Position numbers and translations under genes: made by a program
Origin: a bacterium
Lineage (GTDB): Bacteria; Myxococcota_A; Bradymonadia; UBA7976; UBA1532
Reading direction: 5' to 3'
NCBI GenBank assembly: GCA_030424955.1
Contig: JAUHVS010000382.1
Coordinates: forward strand, 1 to 6,193
Length of the DNA stretch: 6,193 nt
Part shown: positions 1-5,629 of the stretch, in pieces
How the letters are laid out: each line of letters opens with the position of its first letter
Numbering within the stretch: position 1 is the stretch's first letter
The notes under the pieces: generated by a model
The model's database searches: none
What the model saw: only the letters and a program-made list of their open reading frames with translations
Told to the model about the DNA's origin: nothing

Positions 1-672
1 GCGGGCGTAGAACCCGCTCAGGATGTTCTGCATGACCTGCCGTGAGCCCAGCCCGACGGCGAGCCCAAAGGCCAGCGCGAGGCCGGCCAGGGCGCACAGC
101 GTGAAGATGCGGATGACGTCGGTGTCGATCTTGAGCTGGCTGGCGGCGGTCAGCGCCACCACGAAGAACACCATGCCCGCCACCACCCGCCCCAGCGAGG
201 GGCCGAACTCCAGGCCGGAGCCCTCGGCGGCGCGGGAGACGGCGGTGCCGGCGGCCTGCGCCCCCCACGAGCCAAACACCAGCAGCAGCAGGGCGGCGAA
301 GACGTTGGGCAGGTAGGCGAGCACGCTGCCGATGGCCTTGGCCACCGCCTCCAGGCCCACGGCCTCGGCGCCGACACCGATGAACACGAACAGCAACAGG
401 CCATAGACGACCTTCGGCAGCACCTCGCTCAGCTTGGTGATGCCGATGCGCCGCAGGGCGGCGTCAAGGCCGGCCTTGACCATCAGCTCGTCGACCCGCA
501 GGCGGGTGAGCGTCACGGCCAGCAGGCGGCGCACGAGGCGGGCCACGAAGATCGCGGCCACCAACAGCACGATGGCCACCAGGGCCCGCGGCATGGCGCC
601 CACGATGTTCTCGACCCACTGGCCAAACATGTTCTCGAGCCGCTCGCTGATGGATCGCATCTGATCACCCAT
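1..672 (-). CDS. MscS-like mechanosensitive ion channel, 3' end outside window
   Basis: Predicted inner-membrane channel of the small-conductance mechanosensitive (MscS) type, which would release solutes on hypo-osmotic membrane tension. The visible 224 residues hold about five hydrophobic segments (roughly 27-47, 86-106, 116-136, 160-180 and 187-208). The last is Gly/Ala-rich and runs into GLGSRQVMQNILSGFYAR at the window edge. This resembles the pore-lining helix and the start of the beta domain of MscS-family proteins, where small residues pack the pore. The remaining cytoplasmic part lies beyond the window. Two in-frame ATGs are possible. The one at 672 overlaps the end of the upstream gene and has GAGG nine bases before it; the one at 660 has no clear ribosome site and gives a protein four residues shorter. 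It is the third gene of the sigma-factor operon, probably translationally coupled. The family call is from recalled motif resemblance, and a conserved-TM-helix (CmpX-like) relative is an alternative. Confidence 0.8.
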   Translation of the reverse strand, partial: MGDQMRSISERLENMFGQWVENIVGAMPRALVAIVLLVAAIFVARLVRRLLAVTLTRLRVDELMVKAGLDAALRRIGITKLSEVLPKVVYGLLLFVFIGVGAEAVGLEAVAKAIGSVLAYLPNVFAALLLLVFGSWGAQAAGTAVSRAAEGSGLEFGPSLGRVVAGMVFFVVALTAASQLKIDTDVIRIFTLCALAGLALAFGLAVGLGSRQVMQNILSGFYAR

Positions 673-988
673 CGGGGTCTGCCTCGCTTTCTTCAGGATC
701 GGGGGGGGCCTCGCGGGGCGGCCGGCGCCGGGCAGCCGGACGCCCGCGCGAGAGCAGGCCCTGCATGACCTCGCGCAGCACGGCCCCGGGCACCTCCCAC
801 CACATGCGGCTCAGCTCCGCGGCGATCTGGCGGCGCTCGATGCGGCGCTCAAGCCGGCCCAGGAAGCTGTCGCTGACGGGGAGCGTGTCTTCGATCAGCC
901 GCAGCGCATCGGTGAGGGGGGCGCCGAGGTCGTCGTCGTCCAGCGGCTCGCTGGCGGCGCCCGCAGGCGGATCGGTGGGCGCCCCCAT
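665..988 (-). CDS. Hypothetical 107-aa protein, possible regulator of the adjacent ECF sigma factor
   Basis: I do not recognise a named family. The protein has an acidic N-terminal stretch (DDDD at 17-20), a charged central region about residues 25-80 predicted helical (FLGRLERRIERRQ at 42-54, then WWEVPGAVLREV at 63-74), and a disordered Arg/Pro then Asp/Glu tail from about 81. There is no Cys or His, so it is not a zinc-binding (ZAS) anti-sigma factor, and no segment is hydrophobic enough to span a membrane. The ATG follows the sigma-factor stop after one base (TGA-C-ATG) and lacks a strong ribosome site, so coupling to sigma translation is likely. Its position between the sigma factor and a channel makes a regulator or adaptor plausible, but this is inference from context only. 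Composition matches its neighbours. Confidence 0.75.
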   Translation of the reverse strand: MGAPTDPPAGAASEPLDDDDLGAPLTDALRLIEDTLPVSDSFLGRLERRIERRQIAAELSRMWWEVPGAVLREVMQGLLSRGRPAARRRPPREAPPDPEESEADPDG

Positions 989-989
989 G

Positions 990-1559
990 TCAGGCGGCCG
1001 CCTCGTACAGCGTGCGGAACTGCTCGCGCCCGCGCTTGATGCGCATCTTGACGGCCGACAGGCTGACGCCGAGCTGGTCGGCGATGTCCTGATAGGCCAG
1101 CTGGTCCAGATCGCGCATGATCAGCGGCACGCGCAGGGTGTCCGGCAGGGCCTCGAGCGCCTGCGCGATCAGCTCGCGCTCGTCCCGGTGGCCGGCGTCC
1201 GGCCGCACCTGCATGGTGGGCGCCGCGTCGAGCCCCGGGGTGTCGATGTCGGTGGTCTGGCGGTGCTTCTGCTTCTCGAGCCAGTTCAGGCAGTGGTTGA
1301 GCTTGATGCGCCGCACCCAGGTCTTGAACTGGGCCCGGCCCTCAAAGCGGGACAGCGCGAAGTAGGCCTTCACGAACACGTCCTGGGCGAGATCTTCGGC
1401 CTCGGACGGGGCGCGGGTAATGTAGCGGCAGTTGGTGATGACGTGGCGCCGGTGGCGCCGCACCAGCTCGTCGAAGGCGCGGTGATCGCCTGGGCGAGCC
1501 ACGCGGGCGCGCTCGACCAGATCGCCGTCTGGAAGCGTACTCAGAGGACCCTGCGTCAT
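990..1559 (-). CDS. RNA polymerase sigma factor, ECF (sigma-70 family group 4)
   Basis: A 189-residue extracytoplasmic-function sigma factor, which would direct RNA polymerase to a stress or envelope regulon. Region 2 spans about residues 28-98, with the typical core-binding run EDLAQDVFVKAY (55-66) and the promoter-melting and -10-reading part F.TWVRRIKLNHCLNWLEK (78-96). Region 4 spans about 128-182, with ALPDTLRVPLIMRDL (137-151) and a helix-turn-helix in YQDIADQLGVSLSAVKMRIKRGR (156-178) that would read the -35 element. Length is usual for the class and only regions 2 and 4 are present. The open frame extends 106 codons further upstream, but that extension is not sigma-like and overlaps the divergent lipoprotein gene, so the ATG at 1559 is chosen. 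It has no strong ribosome site; an in-frame GTG at 1577 is the alternative. First gene of a three-gene operon with the 107-aa protein and the MscS-like channel. No ECF subgroup could be assigned. Confidence 0.93.
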   Translation of the reverse strand: MTQGPLSTLPDGDLVERARVARPGDHRAFDELVRRHRRHVITNCRYITRAPSEAEDLAQDVFVKAYFALSRFEGRAQFKTWVRRIKLNHCLNWLEKQKHRQTTDIDTPGLDAAPTMQVRPDAGHRDERELIAQALEALPDTLRVPLIMRDLDQLAYQDIADQLGVSLSAVKMRIKRGREQFRTLYEAAA

Positions 1560-1608
1560 CGCCGCGCACGCTAGCACGCGTCCGGAAGCGCAGGCGAGCA
1601 AGCTGGAC

Positions 1609-1638
1609 TTGAAACGACAAGGCAAGCGAGCGTATCGA
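1609..1638 (+). promoter_or_regulatory. Candidate sigma-70-type promoter for the lipoprotein gene
   Basis: TTGAAA at 1609-1614 and TATCGA at 1633-1638 are separated by 18 bases, in the short gap between the divergent sigma-factor and lipoprotein genes. The TTG of the -35-like box is also the first possible in-frame start of the lipoprotein frame, so it is more likely promoter than start codon. A transcription start near 1645 would sit close to the GTG at 1654 and place the AAGGGG motif upstream of the transcript. The promoter and the GTG-1654 start are therefore in some tension, and a true promoter here would favour the GTG at 1684. Pattern-based only. Confidence 0.3.
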
Positions 1639-1653
1639 AGGGGCCAGCGTGGG

Positions 1654-4596
1654 GTGGTCCGACGGCCATCATGGGGGTACCGGGTGCAGATCCAGTCAGC
1701 GTTCGTGTTTGGGGTCTTGGTCGCCGCCACCGCGGTGGCCTGTACGCGGGACAACCCCGACCTGTTGCCTGACCAGGGGGCCTCGCCCTTCGACGCGGAC
1801 GTACGCGACGCCACAGGCGCGGGCGACGGCTTCGTGCTGGACCTTGGTCCGGCCGCGGATGCCGGCCGAGACGCCACCCTGCCGGACCGCGGGCCCGTGC
1901 TCGATCAGGGCCCCTCGCCCGACGGCGCCCTGCCCGATCTCGCCCTGCCCGACGGGGGCATGGCTGACGTCGGGGCCGCCGACATGGGGCAGGGGGACTT
2001 CGCCGTCATCGACCAGGGCGCCCCCGACCAGGGCGGCGGCGTGGTGGACGGCGACCGCGACGGCGTCCCGGCCGATCTCGACTGCGACGACACCGACGGC
2101 CGGATCTATCCGGGCGCGCCCGAGCGCTGCAACGGCCTCGATGACGACTGCGATGGCCGGCCCGACGAGGCCTTCCCGGAGCTCGGCACGGCCTGCCGGG
2201 TCGGGGTCGGGCGCTGCGCGGCGGACGGCGTGCTGGCCTGCGCCGACATGGTGTCGACGGCCTGCGCCGGCGAGCCGGGCGCGCCCCAGCCCGAGGCGTG
2301 CAACGGCGAGGACGACGACTGCGACAGCGCCATCGACGAGGACGTCGACGGCTGCAACTGCGAGCCCGTCGACGAGATCTGCAACAGCGTCGATGACGAC
2401 TGCGACGGCTTCGTGGACGAGGGCGTGCTGAACGCCTGCGGCTTCTGCGGCCCGGCGCCGGTGGAGCAGTGCAACGGCCGGGACGACAACTGCGACGGCC
2501 GCATCGACGAGGGCGTGCGCAACGCCTGTGGCGCGTGCGGCGCCGTGCCCGCCGAGGTGTGCGACGGGGCCGACAACGACTGCGATGGCACCGTGGACGA
2601 GGGCGTGAACAACGCCTGCGGCAACTGCGGGCCGCTGCCGGCCGAGGTGTGCAACGGTGACGATGACGACTGCGACGGCGCCATCGACGAGGCGCTGGCG
2701 CCCCGCGCCTGCCAGGGCGTCTGCGGCGCGGGCGTGCAGCGGTGCGTCGACGGGCGCTGGGGCGGCTGCGAGGGCGTCTCGCCGCAGGCCGAGGTGTGCA
2801 ACGGGCTGGACGACGACTGCGATGGGGTGGTCGACGACAACCTGGAGCGCGCCTGTGACTCGGCGTGTGGTGCCGGCCGGCAGGTCTGCGCCGAGGGCGC
2901 GTGGGGGGCCTGTGACGCCCCGCAGCCGGCCGCAGAGACCTGCAACGGGCGCGACGACGACTGCGATGGCCAGACCGACGAGGCCCTGCGCCGTGAGTGC
3001 GCGTCGGCCTGTGGGGCAGGCAGCGAGACCTGCGCCGCGGGCGTCTGGGGGGCCTGCGACGCCCGCCAGCCCAGCCCTGAGCAGTGCAACGGCATCGACG
3101 ACAACTGCGACGGCCAGGTGGACGAGGCGCTGGTGCAGGGCTGCCGCACCGCCTGTGGCGAGGGCCGCGAGCGCTGCGAGGCCGGCGGCTGGGTGGGGTG
3201 CGACGCGCCCGCGCCCGCCGCGGAGATCTGCAACCGGGCCGATGACGACTGCGACGGGCAGACCGACGAGGGCGTGGCCAACGCGTGCGGCGTGTGCGGC
3301 GAGGCCCCGGTGGAGATCTGCGACGGCGTCGACAACGACTGCGACGGGCAGACCGATGAGGGGCTGCTGAACGCCTGTGGCCAGTGCGGCCCCGTGGCCG
3401 ATGAGCAGTGCAACGCGGCCGACGACGACTGCGATGGCCAGGTGGACGAGGCCCTCAACGCCTTCTGTCTGATCCAGGTCGGGCGCACCGACGCCGGCCC
3501 GCGGGGCAATGAGCTGGGCAGCGCGCTGGTGGCCACGGGCGATCTGGACGGCGACGGCATCTTCGACGCCGTGGCCGGGGCGCCCAACGACACCGACAAC
3601 GACGTCAGCCGGATCTGGGCCGTGAGCGGCGCAGACGGGCGCATCCTCTGGGAGGCCGAGGAGGCCGGCGCCTTCGGGACGGCGCTCGCCTACGGCGACG
3701 TGCTGGGGGCGGGGCGGCCGCAGATCGTGGCTGGCGTCCCCGACGCGCCGACGCCGAACGCCGGCGAGGGCGGGCTGCGGTTCTACGGCCCCGGCGGCGG
3801 GCTGCTGCAGTCGGTGGGCGCGCAGGAGGACGGCGATCTGGGCGCAAGCCTGGCGATGACGACCCTCAACGGCGGGGCGGTCGCGGTGGGCGAGCCCCGC
3901 CGAGACGACGGCTTCGTGAACCCGGACGTGGGGCGGGTGCTGGTGGTGCAGGGGCAGAACAACGCCCTGCAGATCCTGTGGGACATCACCGGCGGCCGGG
4001 GCCAGCGCCTGGGCGAGCGCCTGTTCTCGGCCCCCGACTTCACCGGCGACGGCGTGACCGAGATCATCGCCACCCAGCGCTCCTTCGCCGACCGCAACAC
4101 GGTGCTGCTGGACGGCAGCTCGGGCGCGAGCCTGGGCACGCTGTCGCCGCCCTTCGGCACCGAGCGCACCTTCGGCGAGGCGGTGGTGTTCGGGCGGCTG
4201 GCGGCCAACGACCCCGTGGTGTTCGCCTATGGGGCGCCCAGGGCGTCGGTGGGCGATCGGCGGACGGGGGCGGTGATCCTGTACTCCATCGCCGGCCAGA
4301 GCCTGGGCGTGGTGGCCACCGGCGGGCGCGACGATGAGCTCGGCGGCGCGCTGGGCATCGTGCCCCAGCCGGCCCAGGTGGCCGACACCCTGCTCGCGGG
4401 CACCCGCGACGGGGGCTACGTGCAGATCCTCGATCGGGGCCGCGACGAGGTCGCCCTGGTGGCGGACGGCGACAACACCTTCGGGTCCGCGCTGGCCGTC
4501 ACGGCACGGCTGCCCGACGGCACCTACCGCGTCTTCATCGCCGAGCCCGGCGCAGACCGGTCGGGTGGCCGCGTGTGGGTCTACTCGGCCCGCTGA
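1654..4596 (+). CDS. Large lipoprotein with twelve MopE-type CNGxDDDCDG units and a C-terminal FG-GAP beta-propeller
   Basis: Predicted surface or outer-membrane lipoprotein of about 980 residues. Arg-rich n-region (RR at 3-4), hydrophobic core, and TAVAC ending at Cys30 form a lipoprotein signal; Thr follows the Cys. Residues 31-131 are a disordered Asp/Gly/Pro tether (repeated DQG, PDGALPD). Residues about 132-605 carry twelve units of the type CNGxDDDCDGxxDE, starting with DGDRDGVPADLDCDD, matching the MopE-like putative metal-binding repeats common in Myxococcota. Residues about 608-980 hold seven FG-GAP (integrin-alpha-like) repeats, the first with a full calcium loop DLDGDGIFD and the fourth with DFTGDGVTE. 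The role is probably calcium- or copper-dependent adhesion or surface scaffolding; MopE itself binds copper, but ligand and function here are unknown. The GTG at 1654 is chosen because it gives a positively charged n-region and has GAAGGGG ten bases upstream. GTG 1684 (MQIQSAFVFG..., no positive charge) and TTG 1609 are alternatives. Divergent from the sigma gene; overlaps the convergent downstream gene. Confidence 0.9.
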   Translation: MVRRPSWGYRVQIQSAFVFGVLVAATAVACTRDNPDLLPDQGASPFDADVRDATGAGDGFVLDLGPAADAGRDATLPDRGPVLDQGPSPDGALPDLALPDGGMADVGAADMGQGDFAVIDQGAPDQGGGVVDGDRDGVPADLDCDDTDGRIYPGAPERCNGLDDDCDGRPDEAFPELGTACRVGVGRCAADGVLACADMVSTACAGEPGAPQPEACNGEDDDCDSAIDEDVDGCNCEPVDEICNSVDDDCDGFVDEGVLNACGFCGPAPVEQCNGRDDNCDGRIDEGVRNACGACGAVPAEVCDGADNDCDGTVDEGVNNACGNCGPLPAEVCNGDDDDCDGAIDEALAPRACQGVCGAGVQRCVDGRWGGCEGVSPQAEVCNGLDDDCDGVVDDNLERACDSACGAGRQVCAEGAWGACDAPQPAAETCNGRDDDCDGQTDEALRRECASACGAGSETCAAGVWGACDARQPSPEQCNGIDDNCDGQVDEALVQGCRTACGEGRERCEAGGWVGCDAPAPAAEICNRADDDCDGQTDEGVANACGVCGEAPVEICDGVDNDCDGQTDEGLLNACGQCGPVADEQCNAADDDCDGQVDEALNAFCLIQVGRTDAGPRGNELGSALVATGDLDGDGIFDAVAGAPNDTDNDVSRIWAVSGADGRILWEAEEAGAFGTALAYGDVLGAGRPQIVAGVPDAPTPNAGEGGLRFYGPGGGLLQSVGAQEDGDLGASLAMTTLNGGAVAVGEPRRDDGFVNPDVGRVLVVQGQNNALQILWDITGGRGQRLGERLFSAPDFTGDGVTEIIATQRSFADRNTVLLDGSSGASLGTLSPPFGTERTFGEAVVFGRLAANDPVVFAYGAPRASVGDRRTGAVILYSIAGQSLGVVATGGRDDELGGALGIVPQPAQVADTLLAGTRDGGYVQILDRGRDEVALVADGDNTFGSALAVTARLPDGTYRVFIAEPGADRSGGRVWVYSAR
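2128..3468 (+). repeat. Protein-coding MopE-type repeat array with two strict periods (90 and 144 bp)
   Basis: The first Cys codon of each unit (C-N/D-x-x-D-D/N-D/N-C-D) falls at 2128, 2299, 2380, 2470, 2560, 2650, 2797, 2941, 3085, 3229, 3319 and 3409. After two irregular spacings (171 and 81) the spacings are 90, 90, 90, 147, 144, 144, 144, 90, 90. Short units (30 residues) end in a linker of form DEGVxNACGxCGxxPxE. Long units (48-49 residues) have a linker of form CxxxCGxGxxxCxxGxWGxC. Short units hold four Cys and long units six. The array is in frame within the lipoprotein and is a domain repeat, not a CRISPR. Confidence 0.95.
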
Positions 4597-5402
4597 GGGG
4601 CCGCGAACCGGGCACGCACCCACGCCTTGTCCTGGCTGAACGCGAAGCGCCCCTGCAGGGCCACGCCGTTCGCCGGATCCACGATCCGCTCCGCCAACCA
4701 CGTCAGCGCCTCTCGGCGCTCGCTGCTGTGGACCAGCGCGTCGAGCAGCGCGCCCGCCTGCGCCGCCGTCAGGCGGGCGTCGCCCAGCTCCGCCTTGAGC
4801 CGGTCGAGGCGCGCGCTCGACAGCGGCGTGGCGCGGAGCGCAGCGACCACCCGGGCCACGGTCGGTGGGGGCAGGCCACCCGCTTCGCTGGCAGGCGTCC
4901 CGGCGGGGGCGGGGCCGGAGAGCACCGCCTGGTGGCCGGGGCGCGCGGTGAGGGTCGTGCGCCACGGGGGTGAGCCCGGCAGCGTGCAGGCGATGGCGTA
5001 GCGCAGGCCCGCCTGCAGGGGGAGGGTGGCCGGCGCCGTGAGCGTCTCGGCCGTGGCCCCCGCCACGTGCTGCACAGTGCAGGCGGTGCCCGCGGGCCCG
5101 GCCAGGCTCAGCCCGCTGAGGCCACCAGCGGGCTCCCACATCAGCTGTGCGCCGGCCGGCAGCGTCGGCGCCGCCGCAGGGGCCACGGCCGGTGGAGCCG
5201 ACGCCGGTGGGGTCGACGCCGTTGGGGTCGACGCCGGTGGGGTCGCCGGGCTGGGCGGGGCGCAGAGCGCCGCGCTGGCCAGCAGGCTGGGGGCCAGCGC
5301 CGCGAGCGCGTGGCGGGCGCGGGGCCAGCCCGGCGCGGGCCGCCACGGTCGGGGCGGCAGCGATCGGGGCGGCGTGGGTCGAGGCAGCATCGAGGGGGGC
5401 AT
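4581..5402 (-). CDS. Exported DUF4476-domain protein with Pro/Thr/Ala-rich tether
   Basis: A 273-residue predicted periplasmic or surface protein of unknown function. The N-terminus has an unusually long Pro/Arg-rich n-region, a hydrophobic core at about 31-46 (HALAALAPSLLASAAL), and a possible cleavage near Cys47-Ala48; Leu before the Cys argues against a lipobox. Residues 51-79 are a Pro/Thr/Ala/Ser tether with TPPAS-type pentapeptides. About 80-175 is a probable beta-rich domain with two Cys (TACTV, AIACT). About 178-268 matches the DUF4476 pattern: a helical bundle containing LTAAQAGALLDAL, ERIVDPANG and GRFAFSQDKAWVRARF. DUF4476 has no established biochemical role. The ATG at 5402 is chosen over the upstream ATG at 5447 because AGGAG lies five bases before it. 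The TAG stop lies inside the end of the convergent lipoprotein gene (16-base overlap). Divergent from the S46 peptidase gene, so shared control is possible. Confidence 0.85.
   Translation of the reverse strand: MPPSMLPRPTPPRSLPPRPWRPAPGWPRARHALAALAPSLLASAALCAPPSPATPPASTPTASTPPASAPPAVAPAAAPTLPAGAQLMWEPAGGLSGLSLAGPAGTACTVQHVAGATAETLTAPATLPLQAGLRYAIACTLPGSPPWRTTLTARPGHQAVLSGPAPAGTPASEAGGLPPPTVARVVAALRATPLSSARLDRLKAELGDARLTAAQAGALLDALVHSSERREALTWLAERIVDPANGVALQGRFAFSQDKAWVRARFAAPQRAE
5191..5250 (-). repeat. Four 15-bp tandem units encoding a TPPAS-like pentapeptide
   Basis: Plus-strand units ggtggagccgacgcc, ggtggggtcgacgcc, gttggggtcgacgcc and ggtggggtcgccggg sit head to tail at 5191, 5206, 5221 and 5236. 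Read on the minus strand they encode TPPAS/TPTAS-type pentapeptides in the tether after the signal peptide of the DUF4476 protein. The two middle units differ at one base, suggesting slippage expansion; copy number may vary between strains. Confidence 0.85.
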
Positions 5403-5471
5403 GGCGGCTCCTGCAGGGGGTGGCTCGGTGCATGGGCGCGACGCCAAGGCGCGCGAGACGGCGCACTGTAC

Positions 5472-5514
5472 CAGGGGCGGCGCCGGCTCACCCCTGCGGC
5501 GACCCAGGGGCCGG
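5472..5514. promoter_or_regulatory. Alternating CAGGGG / CCCCTG repeats with hairpin potential
   Basis: CAGGGG at 5472-5477, its complement CCCCTG at 5491-5496 and CAGGGG again at 5505-5510 can form two mutually exclusive stems. The right-hand stem can extend past a four-base bulge through CCGG (5483-5486) pairing with CCGG (5511-5514). A further CAGGGG lies at 5414-5419. The cluster sits in the 227-bp gap between the divergent DUF4476 and S46 peptidase genes, so an operator is possible. In DNA this GC-rich chance stems are common, and confidence is low. Confidence 0.3.
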
Positions 5515-5551
5515 TCTGGCGGGGTGGGGGCGCCTGCAGCCCAGCCGGCGC

Positions 5552-5581
5552 TTGCACAGCGCTGGGGCGATGCCGTATGGC
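5552..5581 (+). promoter_or_regulatory. Candidate sigma-70-type promoter for the S46 peptidase
   Basis: TTGCAC at 5552-5557 and TATGGC at 5576-5581 are 18 bases apart. A start near 5588 would give a leader of about 42 bases before the peptidase ATG, with its ribosome site GGGAG at 5617-5621. The position is sensible and both boxes stand out from a G/C-dominated background, but no experiment or comparison supports it. Confidence 0.35.
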
Positions 5582-5629
5582 AAAGCCACTCGCGGGGGCC
5601 GGATCCCCGAGGCGCTGGGAGTGGCCGTG

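Noticed and set aside
765..1574. 269-codon plus-strand frame antisense to the sigma factor
   Set aside because: Fully covered by the clear sigma factor and the 107-aa gene on the other strand; no protein-like motifs.
1560..1877. 106-codon N-terminal extension of the sigma factor
   Set aside because: It overlaps the divergent lipoprotein start, has no sigma-like sequence, and normal ECF length is reached from the ATG at 1559.
2380..3420. Regularly spaced repeats that could be taken for a CRISPR or DNA-level tandem array
   Set aside because: Units are 90 or 144 bp, in frame, diverged at third positions and keep Cys/Asp positions, so they are protein repeats.
2106..3644. Second long minus-strand frame (512 codons), Ser/Pro-rich, antisense to the repeat array
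   Set aside because: Periodicity comes from the plus-strand MopE units; no recognisable domain and no ribosome site.
1696..5466. A 1256-codon open frame on the minus strand running antisense through the lipoprotein and past the DUF4476 gene
   Set aside because: It mirrors the repeat array in a fixed frame and is rich in low-complexity Ala/Val/Gly/Arg. The plus-strand frame has a signal peptide, repeats and propeller. High GC makes stop-free antisense frames common.
5594..5608. GGGG-CCGGAT-CCCC mini-hairpin before the S46 peptidase start
   Set aside because: Only four base pairs in GC-rich DNA and no T-run; not distinguishable from chance.
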